From: Lachnospiraceae bacterium
Lineage (GTDB): Bacteria > Bacillota > Clostridia > Lachnospirales > Lachnospiraceae
Reading direction: 5' to 3'
NCBI GenBank assembly: GCA_900168235.1
Contig: FUZG01000001.1
Location: forward strand, 400,776-464,775
DNA length: 64,000 nt
In this document: in pieces, positions 52,192 to 60,903 of the stretch
Numbering within the stretch: position 1 is the stretch's first letter
Layout: the number at the start of each line of letters is the position of its first letter
Notes under the pieces: generated by a model
Seen by the model: the letters and a program-made list of their open reading frames with translations, nothing else
Databases searched by the model: none
What the model was told of the DNA's origin: nothing
Made by a program: the position numbers and the translations under genes

Positions 52192-52540
52192 AAATAGTCC
52201 TCCTATCTTTCTCTCCAATACATGCTCCCCATTCCTCTGAAAAGCTATCTGCGACCTGACGCCGGTCCCTGACACGTAATAGGTCGTAATCGGATTTCAG
52301 TACTACCATGTGTGCCCATGATAAGGAAGGATCTGAGCTGTCATTTTTTACTCTTATCTTCTCTTTCATGTCAGGTAAATCCACCAGCTAATTCCGACTA
52401 TAGTACTTCATGATTAATTTTGCTATTCTTAATAGCAATTTAAACCTTTTGCACCCTATTTTATACACATTTGCAGTCTTTTTCTTTATTTTGTCAGTCA
52501 GTAGTACTCATATTTAAACAATCCACGCACAACAATTTCC
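52192..52540 (-). promoter_or_regulatory. Upstream region of the secreted protein gene
   Basis: A leader of about 200 bp with a GACCT...AGGTC pairing near 52255-52290, and the AT-rich promoter region beyond it containing the palindrome 52420-52438. TATAAA near 52465 could be a -10. No gene seen; the open frame on this strand (52094-52384) has no family look. Confidence 0.4.
52420..52438. promoter_or_regulatory. Palindrome GCTATT-N3-AATAGC upstream of the secreted protein gene
   Basis: TTGCTATT-CTT-AATAGCAA, perfect 8-bp arms. It shares its core with the site at 50616-50632. Confidence 0.5.
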
Positions 52541-52620
52541 TCTAGCCTCGACAAAAACGAGCCAAGCAAACCTGCATAACACGCACTAAGCTCGAAACTA
52601 ACTTGCTAAGTGCTCCGAAA
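52541..52620. repeat. Tandem-hairpin interspersed repeat, copy 2
   Basis: Nearly the same as copy 1 (18656), including GCATAACACGCACTAAGC and CTAAGTGCTCCGAAAA. It lies right next to the T tract of the terminator at 52625-52660. Confidence 0.8.
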
Positions 52621-52624
52621 AAAA

Positions 52625-52660
52625 AAAGAGCGGCATCACATCACTGCAATGCCGCTCTTT
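52625..52660 (-). terminator. Strong intrinsic terminator of the COG2426 gene
   Basis: AAAGAGCGGCAT pairs with ATGCCGCTCTTT around a 12-base loop, and on the minus strand the stem is followed by a further T run (more than ten in all). Confidence 0.92.
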
Positions 52661-52674
52661 AATAATCTTATAAA

Positions 52675-53172
52675 TTACATTCCGATAAATGCAGGTGAAT
52701 TAAATACACTAATCACACCGCCGATGCCTCCAAGAACACCTGAAACGATCACACCTGCAAGGAGGACACCGCCGAGAACCGCTGCCGTGCTCTTCTTGAA
52801 GTCCATGTTAAGGAAGCTTGCTGCGAGCATTCCTGTCCATGCACCTGTTCCCGGAAGTGGGATACCTACGAAGAGAAGGAGTGCTACGTAAAGACCATTC
52901 TTTGCCTTCTCCTGCAGAGCCTGTCCGCCCTTTTCACCCTTATTCAGGCACCACTGAAATGCATTGCCGATAACCGGCTTGTCCTTTCCCCATTCCAGCA
53001 CCTTTCTCGCAAAGAGGAAGATAAACGGTACAGGGATCATGTTTCCGATAATGCAGATAATGTACGCCTGCAGAGGCGGGATATGGAGTCCCTGAGCGAC
53101 CGGAATAGCGCCTCGAAGCTCAATGATCGGAAGCATAGATACAAATAAAACTATCAGATAACTTGTTATCAT
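52675..53172 (-). CDS. Small multi-drug-export-type membrane protein (COG2426)
   Basis: 165 residues from ATG 53172, chosen because AGAGAGGATTTT precedes it and the protein then starts with the first helix, MITSYLIVLFVSMLPI. The family core ELRGAIPVAQG is followed by helices near 42-62 and 95-115 and a conserved PLPGTGAWTGMLAASF. This is the PF06695 (Sm_multidrug_ex) family; the name comes from a weak link and the function is not established. It stands alone between terminators, downstream of secDF. Confidence 0.88.
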   Translation of the reverse strand: MITSYLIVLFVSMLPIIELRGAIPVAQGLHIPPLQAYIICIIGNMIPVPFIFLFARKVLEWGKDKPVIGNAFQWCLNKGEKGGQALQEKAKNGLYVALLLFVGIPLPGTGAWTGMLAASFLNMDFKKSTAAVLGGVLLAGVIVSGVLGGIGGVISVFNSPAFIGM

Positions 53173-53282
53173 AAAATCCTCTCTATAATCACACTTGATT
53201 GTCAAAATGATGTCGCGTACCGCATCGCTGACACACAGCTCTTGCGATTTTAAAAACACCATACTATTTCTAGCATAGTAAA

Positions 53283-53306
53283 GGCGGGCTGTCAATGCAG
53301 CCCGCC
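53283..53306 (-). terminator. Intrinsic terminator of secDF
   Basis: GGCGGGCTG-TCAATG-CAGCCCGCC, a perfect 9-bp stem, 45 bp after the secDF stop codon. Only three T follow on the minus strand. Confidence 0.75.
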
Positions 53307-53350
53307 AATATTCATACCTTTTGGTAAATATACCCGAAAAACAGGATAAA

Positions 53351-55513
53351 TTACTCTGCTTTCTTGTTTCTGCTCTTCCAGCCTGCCCACAGAGAAGCTG
53401 CGATACAGATGGATGAGTAGCATCCGCTCAGGAGACCGAAAAGCATCGGCAGTGAGAACTGATAGATAGATGAGATGCGGAACATCACAGAAGCTACCAG
53501 GATAACTGCGATACATACGAGAGTGGTTACAGATGTATTTACGGAACGTGAAAGCACCTGTGTCACACTCGCGTCAACGAGCTCTGCAAGACCGATCTTC
53601 GGATTGATGTTCTTGTTCTCACGGATTCTGTCGTAAACAACGATTGTATCGTTGATGGAGTAACCGATGATAGTAAGTACTACCGCTACAAAAGAGCTTC
53701 CAAGCGGGATTCCGAACAGTGCAAATGCGAAGAGCACGATACATACGTCATGGATAAGTGCGATAAGCGCTGTAACACCTGCAGAGAGACCTGACAGTGT
53801 TGAGAAACGCACACCGATGTAAAGGAGGATGCAGACGAACGCAAGAATAACTGCGATCATCGCATTTCTCAGTGCCTTTGCACCTACATACGGCTCAACG
53901 GCGAATGTCTGGCTGGGCTCCAGGTTATCAACACCGATAACCTTACCTACAGCTGCACTGGCAGATGTCTGCTCCTCAGGTGTGAGACCTGTGTTGCCTG
54001 CCATTGTTGCTACGATAGTTGTACCAGCCTTACTTGTGCTGACCTGTACAGTTGCGCTTCTGTTGATAGCGCTCTGGATACCTGCTGAGATAGCCTCAGT
54101 ATCGATATTGCTCTGCTCAACTGTGTACTCTAGAACAGTACCGCCTGTGAACTGTGTATCGAGCTTTACGCCTCTTACAAATACTGCTGCGATACCGATA
54201 ACGAAGAGAACACCGGAAACATATGCGCAGCGGATCTTCTTCTCGAAGAAAGAGAAGTTCTTTCTGGCCTTCTTCTCACGGAAGCACTTTTCATTGTTGA
54301 ATGCATCATATGCACACAGAGACTGCAGAACGTAACGGGAAACATTTACGCCTACGAAGCAGTTCACGATAACACCAACGAGCAGTGTGTAACCGAAGGA
54401 AAGCATTGTACCTGATCCAAAGATCATGAGTACGACAGCTACGATAGCTGTTGTGATATTACCGTCAAGAACTGATGTAAATGCCTTGCTGTAACCGCGC
54501 TTAACTGCTGCACGTACTGTCTCGCCCTTTGCAAGCTCCTCAGAGATACGCTCGGAGATGATAACGTTTGCATCAACTGCCATACCTACTGAGAGGATCA
54601 CACCGGCAATACCGGGAAGTGTAAGTGTGTACTGCGGAACAGAGATCGCAAGGAGCTGCAGTAACATCTGGAACAGGAGCATGAGACATGCTACGAATCC
54701 GGGCAGCTTGTAAACTACCAGCATGAAGAGACATACCAGGATGAATGCGATAACTGCTGCATAAACCATTACATTCAATGCATTCTGTCCGAGTGACGGG
54801 CTGATTGTGCTGAAGGAACGTGTCTCAAGTGCGAAAGGAAGTGCACCTGCATTGATCTTGTCTGCAAGGTTCTTTGCTTCCTCGTAGTCATCCATACCTG
54901 TGATGACAGCCTGTCCTCCGGAGATCTCAGACTGAACTACAGGATTGGAGATAAGGACCTCATCCATGTAGATTCCCATCTGCTGACCAATAAGAGAACC
55001 TGTTGCCTCCTGGAACTTCTGAGCGCCCTCACTGTCAAATGTGAGTGCTACAACGTAGTTCACCATTCCGTTGTCCTTCTGTGCCTCAGGCTTTGCAGAG
55101 GAAACATTCTTTCCCTCTACCATGACATTTCCCTGAGGGTCACGGAATGTCAGTGATGCTGTCTCACCAAGCTCAGCGATAGCTTTTTCAGGATTGTAAT
55201 CCTTCTCATCAGACTTCCAAGGGAAACGAACGATGATATATCCGCCCTCTTTGTCAATGGTGATCTCACGATCTGTGACCTTCTCATTATCGAGACGAGT
55301 CTCCATGATGCTTCGTGCAGACTCAAGATCGCTCTCTGCAACCTTTTCATCTGTAACCGGCTTAAATACCGCCTCTACACCGCCTCGGATATCGATTCCG
55401 AAACGAATGTCCGGCACGCCCTTAACCTGATCGCCGATACCAAATACAGCGACAAGTGTCAGAAGCACCGTAATAATGAGGAAAATAAAGACATTCTTCT
55501 TACTTGCTTTCAT
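53351..55513 (-). CDS. secDF: Fused protein-export membrane protein SecDF
   Basis: 720-residue natural fusion of SecD and SecF, which pulls translocating proteins out of SecYEG using the ion gradient. The SecD half has a first helix (about 7-25), the D1 motif FGIDIRGGVEAVF, a large exterior P1 domain, and GMAVDANVIISERI in the membrane part. The SecF half starts near residue 410 with its own first helix and FTGGTVLEYTV, and ends with YSINDTIVVYDRIRENK. SecDF fusions occur in Bacillus and many Clostridia. Upstream sequence is free of genes. RBS not strong but the start is the only reasonable ATG. Confidence 0.96.
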   Translation of the reverse strand: MKASKKNVFIFLIITVLLTLVAVFGIGDQVKGVPDIRFGIDIRGGVEAVFKPVTDEKVAESDLESARSIMETRLDNEKVTDREITIDKEGGYIIVRFPWKSDEKDYNPEKAIAELGETASLTFRDPQGNVMVEGKNVSSAKPEAQKDNGMVNYVVALTFDSEGAQKFQEATGSLIGQQMGIYMDEVLISNPVVQSEISGGQAVITGMDDYEEAKNLADKINAGALPFALETRSFSTISPSLGQNALNVMVYAAVIAFILVCLFMLVVYKLPGFVACLMLLFQMLLQLLAISVPQYTLTLPGIAGVILSVGMAVDANVIISERISEELAKGETVRAAVKRGYSKAFTSVLDGNITTAIVAVVLMIFGSGTMLSFGYTLLVGVIVNCFVGVNVSRYVLQSLCAYDAFNNEKCFREKKARKNFSFFEKKIRCAYVSGVLFVIGIAAVFVRGVKLDTQFTGGTVLEYTVEQSNIDTEAISAGIQSAINRSATVQVSTSKAGTTIVATMAGNTGLTPEEQTSASAAVGKVIGVDNLEPSQTFAVEPYVGAKALRNAMIAVILAFVCILLYIGVRFSTLSGLSAGVTALIALIHDVCIVLFAFALFGIPLGSSFVAVVLTIIGYSINDTIVVYDRIRENKNINPKIGLAELVDASVTQVLSRSVNTSVTTLVCIAVILVASVMFRISSIYQFSLPMLFGLLSGCYSSICIAASLWAGWKSRNKKAE

Positions 55514-55746
55514 TGCTGCTACATCCTTCCATGCAAATTTTTTCTCTCCCGCTCTTGCGATCTTCCCCGAATCGTATTAAGCAGATGTGCTCCCCCTGTT
55601 TTTTCAGAAAGAGATTTTAAAATTAATAAATCGGACATTGTGACGGAGTGTATTTTATCCCGCACAATATCCGATTCATATTACCAAAAATCTTAAGAAA
55701 CTTCAAGGTTTCTACATAATTCCGGCATCAATAAAATATGCATTTG
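55514..55746. other. Region between secDF and the transporter genes
   Basis: Carries the transporter terminator (55629-55676). The secDF promoter should also be here; I see no clear pair. No gene. Confidence 0.3.
55629..55676 (-). terminator. Hairpin ending the nucleoside transporter operon
   Basis: AATCGGACATTGTG pairs with CACAATATCCGATT (one mismatch) around a 20-base loop. On the minus strand it is followed by TATTAATTTT. Confidence 0.7.
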
Positions 55747-56709
55747 TCAACGTTTTGACTTATCGTATGTCTCGCCGAGTGCCTTAGGTGCCTGGTTATT
55801 CTTTGACAGGAATACCAGCAGGAAAAGTGTCAGCACATAGGGCAGTATCATAACCAGATCCGAGTATGCGCTGGGCATTCCAAGCGCCTGTACGAGCTGA
55901 TAACCGCCGCTTCGTGCAAATCCGAAGATAAGGCATGCCGCAAGGCTCGGGAGCAGATTCCAGTTACCGAAAATGTATCCTGCGATAGCGAGATAACCGT
56001 ATCCCATGTAGATATCCCCTGAGAACTTTGCAGAGATCGAATACGCAAAGCAGATACCCGCAAGACCTGACAGTGCGCCTGATACAATTACTGCAATGGA
56101 CCGGATCTTTGCTACATCTCCGCCTGCCGCATCTACTGCGTGAGGATTATCACCGCAGGCACGAAGTCTCAGTCCAAATGTTGTCCTGTACAAGAGATAC
56201 CATGCAACGACTGCGATAATGATTATCACAAATTCAAAAGGATATACCGATCTGAAAAAAGCTCCTATCACAGGGATATTTGAAAGTCCAGGAATAGTGA
56301 TACGTGCCGAAACACCGAGATCAAATTTATCAGAAGGTGCTCCAAAGAACTTTTTATTTATTGTCTTTGTCATAAAGGTTGTAAGCGCCGCCGCCAGAAT
56401 ATTTATAACAACACCGCTTATAACCTGATTTGCCTTGAAATGGATACAGAGAGCTACATGAAGCAGTGAATATACTCCGCCTCCGATCATTGCGAATAAA
56501 AGTGCCATCCAGTACGGGATCGCTGAGCCTGCTCCCATTGAACGCATCATGCAGTATGCAACAAGTGCTCCCGTAAATGCTCCAAATCCCTGCAGACCTT
56601 CGAGGGCCAGATTTGTGATACCCGATCTCTCGGAATATATTCCACCGATAGCCATTACAAAGAGAGGAAGGGCAAAGCTCATTCCGTCGATAATGATATT
56701 GTCTATCAT
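55747..56709 (-). CDS. Nucleoside ABC transporter permease (NupQ/YufQ-type)
   Basis: 320-residue BPD_transp_2-type permease with 8-10 hydrophobic segments. Typical phrases are PLFVMAIGGIYSERSGITNLALEGLQ at the start and LRLRACGDNPHAVDAAGGDV in the cytoplasmic loop before the last helices. It is the second permease of an importer for nucleosides in the BmpA-NupOPQ family. It overlaps the first permease by 4 bp. The neighbouring binding protein gives the specificity. Confidence 0.92.
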   Translation of the reverse strand: MIDNIIIDGMSFALPLFVMAIGGIYSERSGITNLALEGLQGFGAFTGALVAYCMMRSMGAGSAIPYWMALLFAMIGGGVYSLLHVALCIHFKANQVISGVVINILAAALTTFMTKTINKKFFGAPSDKFDLGVSARITIPGLSNIPVIGAFFRSVYPFEFVIIIIAVVAWYLLYRTTFGLRLRACGDNPHAVDAAGGDVAKIRSIAVIVSGALSGLAGICFAYSISAKFSGDIYMGYGYLAIAGYIFGNWNLLPSLAACLIFGFARSGGYQLVQALGMPSAYSDLVMILPYVLTLFLLVFLSKNNQAPKALGETYDKSKR

Positions 56710-57806
56710 GCCTTTGCTCCTTTCTTTCTCATTTCTTCTGCTTTTTTCTGTGCGATCTTCTCAAGGAAGAATGCATTGCATGCGCTGAACAGCAGTATAA
56801 GTCCTGTGATAACTGATGCGATCTCAGACTCAAGACCTGCCTGAGAACTCATATATGCTGAACCATTTTGAATGATCTCGATAAGGAATGATGCAACAAA
56901 TATTCCTATAGGATCATTATTTCCGAGAAGTCCTACAGCAATAGCATCATAACCTGTTGATACGAGTACCTTTGGCTGGATAGATGAGAAGTATCCAAGG
57001 TAATATGTCACACCTGCCATACCTGCAAGCGCACCGGAAATAGCCATTGATACGATGAGGCTCTTTCCTGTGCGGATTCCAGCATAACGCGCAGCTACTC
57101 TGTTTGAACCAACCGCATGAAGCTCATAACCAAGCACTGTCCGGTCAAATACAAACTTTACGACGATAACTGCAATAACTGCCAGCACAAATCCCAGCGG
57201 GATATCAAATTTATATCCGCCTATAAGGATCTGATGAAGAGTAAGTCTCGATGCTTCTGATATATTTTTAGACTGTCGTGACACAGGATCTACAAACTTT
57301 GTCTGTATAAAGAAGCTGATGACATATCTCACGATGTAGTTGATCATGATGGACGACACAACTTCGTTTATATTAAATCTCTCTTTTAAGAATCCAATAA
57401 GGGATCCCACGCACATTCCGGCAATGATACCTACAATGAGTACCAGAGGTTTTGCGATAGGTGCAGCGAGCATGCTGTAACCCACAGTGATAGATGCTAT
57501 AAATCCTGCCGTGAGCATCTGTCCTGAGATACCGATATTGAAAAGTCCTGCTCTCATGGCAACTGCATATGAGAGGGCTGCAAAGATCATCGGAGTCAGG
57601 AAGTCAATATAGCTTGAGAGATCTGTAAACATACTCTTTCCGCCGCCATACTTTCCCTTTGGCGCAAGACCGCAGCCCTGCAGCAGGTTAAAGTATGCCG
57701 AAAACGGATTTTTTCCAAGGATCAGGATCACAACAGCTCCTGCTATCAAGCTGAGTACGACAGAAAGTATCGCAACCCGAATCCGTATTTTTTTTGAATC
57801 AGTCAT
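56706..57806 (-). CDS. Nucleoside ABC transporter permease (NupP/YufP-type)
   Basis: 366 residues, the first permease of the importer, with about ten hydrophobic segments. The typical GLFNIGISGQMLTAGFIAS and LGYELHAVGSNRVAARYAGI (cytoplasmic coupling loop) are present. The start overlaps the ATPase gene by 8 bp, and its end overlaps the second permease by 4 bp; all are made in one transcript. Confidence 0.92.
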   Translation of the reverse strand: MTDSKKIRIRVAILSVVLSLIAGAVVILILGKNPFSAYFNLLQGCGLAPKGKYGGGKSMFTDLSSYIDFLTPMIFAALSYAVAMRAGLFNIGISGQMLTAGFIASITVGYSMLAAPIAKPLVLIVGIIAGMCVGSLIGFLKERFNINEVVSSIMINYIVRYVISFFIQTKFVDPVSRQSKNISEASRLTLHQILIGGYKFDIPLGFVLAVIAVIVVKFVFDRTVLGYELHAVGSNRVAARYAGIRTGKSLIVSMAISGALAGMAGVTYYLGYFSSIQPKVLVSTGYDAIAVGLLGNNDPIGIFVASFLIEIIQNGSAYMSSQAGLESEIASVITGLILLFSACNAFFLEKIAQKKAEEMRKKGAKA

Positions 57807-59337
57807 GGCGCTTTACCCCCATCATATATTCTCCTACTTCTGACGATGTAAATTCGGCTGCAGGAGCGATCTTTCCGAGTTTTCCGTTATAAATTACACC
57901 GATGGTATCTGCAAGTCCCATAATCTCATCAAGTTCGAGAGAGATAAGGAGAACTGCCTTGCCCTTATCACGCTCCTCTACGATCTGACGGTGGATATTT
58001 TCAATGGCACCGATATCAAGTCCGCGTGTAGGCTGCACAAAGATCGTGAGCGGTGCATCCTGCTCTATCTCACGTCCAATGATAGCCTTCTGCTGATTTC
58101 CTCCGGACATGGAACGTACCACAGTGGCAGTGCTGTTCGCGCATCTGACATCATACTTTTCTATAAGCTTTTTACCGTATTCTTCAAAGCTCTTATTATC
58201 CAGCACTCCATTTTTGGCAAACGGCTCTTTATAATAGCGTCTAAGCGCCAGGTTATCTTTCAGGTCAAAATCAAGCACAAGGCCTACCGAATGACGATCC
58301 TCCGGGATATACGAGATACCACTCTCTGTACGCTTGCGGACGCTCATATGAGTAACGTCAGTGCCGTTTACACTTATTTTTCCTTCTGATACAGGCAAGA
58401 GTCCTGCGATAGCGTCTGCGATATCTGTCTGACCGTTTCCCGATACACCGGCAATTGCAAATATCTCACCGGCATGGATCTTAAATGAGACACCCTTTAC
58501 TACCTCAAAGTTGTCCTCATTCTTTACATGCAGGTCATTTATTTCTAAGACTTCTTTTCCAAAAACAGCAGGCTTTTTCTCAACTTTCATCTGAACCTGA
58601 CGTCCTACCATGAGATTCGCCATTTCTTTTGTGTCCATGCCCTCTACATCACGAACATCAATGAGCTTACCTCTGCGTAAGATCGCACACCGGTCTGCAA
58701 CCTGCTTGATCTCTTCAAGTTTATGAGTGATAAGGATTATGGTCTTTCCGCCATCACGGAGATTCCTGATGATCTGCAGCAGCGAATCGATCTCCTGCGG
58801 TGTCAGTACAGCAGTAGGCTCATCAAAGATCAGGATTTCTGCTTCTCTGTAGAGCATCTTCAATATCTCAACTCGCTGTCTTGTAGATACATTTACCTCG
58901 GAAATGATCTTTGTAGGATCCACTTCCAGTCCGTATTTTTCAGAAAGCTCACTGATCCGCTCATTTGCAGTCTTGATATCTACATACGGAAAAAGTCCGA
59001 AAGCCTTTTTCTTCGGTTCAACACCCAGGATGATATTCTCAGCAATGGTATAATTTGATACCAGCTTGAAGTGCTGATGCACCATTCCGATATTCAGACT
59101 TGTGGCATAGCTTGGGCTCTTGATATCCTCTTTTTTGCCTCGAACCCAGATCTCGCCCTCATCAGGTTCGTACATACCAAAAAGCATACTCATCAAAGTC
59201 GATTTTCCGGCGCCGTTCTCTCCGAGGAGTGCATAAATCTCGCCTTTTCTGACTTTAATTGACACATCATCATTTGCTACGATGCCCGGAAAGCGCTTCG
59301 TAACATTGCGCATCTCAATAATGTACTCTTCTGTCAT
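57799..59337 (-). CDS. Nucleoside ABC transporter ATPase, two nucleotide-binding domains
   Basis: 512 residues with two ABC domains, as in RbsA-like sugar and nucleoside importers (NupO/YufO). Domain 1: Walker A LLGENGAGKSTL, Q-loop MVHQHF, Walker B ILIFDEPTAV. Domain 2: a degenerate Walker A, GVSGNGQTDI, as is normal for the family, and signature MSGGNQQKAIIGRE. No stop or frame problem. It lies 170 bp downstream of the binding protein gene, with a hairpin between them that may lower its expression. Confidence 0.93.
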   Translation of the reverse strand: MTEEYIIEMRNVTKRFPGIVANDDVSIKVRKGEIYALLGENGAGKSTLMSMLFGMYEPDEGEIWVRGKKEDIKSPSYATSLNIGMVHQHFKLVSNYTIAENIILGVEPKKKAFGLFPYVDIKTANERISELSEKYGLEVDPTKIISEVNVSTRQRVEILKMLYREAEILIFDEPTAVLTPQEIDSLLQIIRNLRDGGKTIILITHKLEEIKQVADRCAILRRGKLIDVRDVEGMDTKEMANLMVGRQVQMKVEKKPAVFGKEVLEINDLHVKNEDNFEVVKGVSFKIHAGEIFAIAGVSGNGQTDIADAIAGLLPVSEGKISVNGTDVTHMSVRKRTESGISYIPEDRHSVGLVLDFDLKDNLALRRYYKEPFAKNGVLDNKSFEEYGKKLIEKYDVRCANSTATVVRSMSGGNQQKAIIGREIEQDAPLTIFVQPTRGLDIGAIENIHRQIVEERDKGKAVLLISLELDEIMGLADTIGVIYNGKLGKIAPAAEFTSSEVGEYMMGVKRHD

Positions 59338-59430
59338 AATCGTTTTTCAACTCTCTCATCTCTTGCAGTTTATAATGTTCACCCGCTCTGTTCACGCGCG
59401 AAATACACCACAATTTTTTGCACGTACAAA

Positions 59431-59465
59431 AGCACAGGGTCATTCCCAAGGAACTTCCCTGTGCT
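59431..59465 (-). terminator. Partial terminator between binding protein and ATPase genes
   Basis: AGCACAGGG (59431-59439) pairs with CCCTGTGCT (59457-59465), followed by TTTTG on the minus strand. In importers such a stem often lets the binding protein be made in excess. Confidence 0.7.
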
Positions 59466-59507
59466 CCTATTATACCGAACTATTTTATCTTATGCAGTCT
59501 TTATTTT

Positions 59508-60728
59508 TTAGTTCAGACCTGTGAAATTATCCGGTGTCATTTCGTTAAAGTTTGCAGCCGGAACAACTTCGCCGGACTTAACCTTTCCAAATGCCTCGTC
59601 AATCTTTGAGATCTGATCTGCATCGAGCTGGCATCTTCCGTCAGCGCTTACATATCCTGTGGAATCTGTATCAGCGCCAAGGAGGTAGTTACCACCCTTG
59701 AATGTGCCTGCAGAGATGTTATTAAGCTGTTCATATACGTTCTTGTCCATAACCTTAAGACCGGATGTAAGGATAACGTTTGCATCTCCGTTTGCACCAT
59801 CATCGTACTGGTCTACGTCACAACCGATCACGTATACGCCGTCAGCTTCCTTAGCTGCTGTGAACACACCATTACCTGAACCACCTGCTGCTACAAAGAT
59901 AACATCAGCTCCGGCATCGATAAGTGCCTTACCAACAACCTTACCTGTAGCCTCATCAGCAAATGAACCAACGTAGTTACCGCCAACGTTTGCGCCTGTT
60001 ACATCTGTTCCTGCATATGAAGGAAGCTCAACGATCTCAGCGCTTGTACCATAGTTCTTATTTGCATAGTTTACACCGGACATGAAACCATACTGGTAGT
60101 TTACATTTGAAGGGTATGCAATACCGTTTACAACTGCAACCTTGCCGGACTTGGTTGTAAGAGCTGCAGCAACACCTGCCGGGAATCCTGACTCCTGCTC
60201 CTTAAATGTCATAGCATAGATATTGTCAAATTCTGCTTCGTTTCCGTCAGCATCTGTCGGATTTGAATCAACGAGAATGAACTTAACATCCGGGTTCTCC
60301 TCAGCGATAGTGCCGATTCCTGCGAACTGATAACCACAGCATACGATGACATCATAGTCAGCAGCAATATCTGCAACAGTCTTTTCACAAGCTGCTACAT
60401 CACCTGTTTCTTCCTTAACCGGTGTTACCTTGCTGTTCGGATTCTCCTCGATAAACTTAAGGATACCATTGTAGTTATTTTCATTGAATGAACCATCATC
60501 AACACCTGACGGAGAGCTGACGATCGCAATGTTAAGTGCTGCGTCACCTGCTGTCTCGCCTGCTGTTTCTGTAGATGTGCCTGCAGCTGCCTCTGTTGCT
60601 GCTGCGGAAGCTGTTGTTTCTTCAGATGCTGCTGTAGAAGCGCTCTCCTGGATCGGTGCTCCGCATCCTGCGAGAAGTGCTGCACCCATAGCAACTGCTG
60701 TCACTGTGCTGATAAGCTTCTTTTTCAT
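59508..60728 (-). CDS. BMP-family nucleoside-binding lipoprotein
   Basis: 406-residue substrate-binding lipoprotein. The signal peptide ends with lipobox LAGC (C22), and a Ser/Thr/Ala-rich linker (about 25-65) connects to the BMP (PF02608) domain. Conserved blocks include NIAIVSSPSGVDDGSFNENNYNG, VNGIAYPSNVNYQYGFMSGVNYAN and VIFVAAGGSGNGVFTAAKEA. It captures nucleosides outside the membrane for the permeases encoded next. RBS AGGAGGAC lies before the ATG. It has its own promoter at 60816-60844. Confidence 0.94.
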   Translation of the reverse strand: MKKKLISTVTAVAMGAALLAGCGAPIQESASTAASEETTASAAATEAAAGTSTETAGETAGDAALNIAIVSSPSGVDDGSFNENNYNGILKFIEENPNSKVTPVKEETGDVAACEKTVADIAADYDVIVCCGYQFAGIGTIAEENPDVKFILVDSNPTDADGNEAEFDNIYAMTFKEQESGFPAGVAAALTTKSGKVAVVNGIAYPSNVNYQYGFMSGVNYANKNYGTSAEIVELPSYAGTDVTGANVGGNYVGSFADEATGKVVGKALIDAGADVIFVAAGGSGNGVFTAAKEADGVYVIGCDVDQYDDGANGDANVILTSGLKVMDKNVYEQLNNISAGTFKGGNYLLGADTDSTGYVSADGRCQLDADQISKIDEAFGKVKSGEVVPAANFNEMTPDNFTGLN

Positions 60729-60780
60729 ATTGTCCTCCTGTAAATAACGTCTGCTAAGTTTTTGGTAACAGACTGTTGAT

Positions 60781-60810
60781 CGACAGAGTTTTTTCCCTGT
60801 CGCACGACAG
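60781..60810 (-). promoter_or_regulatory. Competing hairpins in the binding-protein leader
   Basis: CGACAG (60781-60786), CTGTCG (60797-60802) and CGACAG (60805-60810): the middle element can pair with either neighbour, so two exclusive hairpins are possible just after the transcription start. Confidence 0.45.
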
Positions 60811-60815
60811 ACAAA

Positions 60816-60844
60816 ATTATCTCACAACTTTCATTCATTGAAAA
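60816..60844 (-). promoter_or_regulatory. Promoter of the nucleoside transporter operon
   Basis: GATAAT (60821-60816) and TTTTCA (60844-60839) are 17 bp apart on the minus strand. The -35 is weak. Confidence 0.5.
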
Positions 60845-60903
60845 GATTTAATTGAAATTTTATAAAAATAAATGTATTTACGCACAAGATTTTGACTATT
60901 TAA

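Noticed and set aside
52094..52384. Minus-strand open frame overlapping the start of the secreted protein gene
   Set aside because: Overlaps a signal peptide region with a strong ribosome site in another frame; looks like leader sequence.
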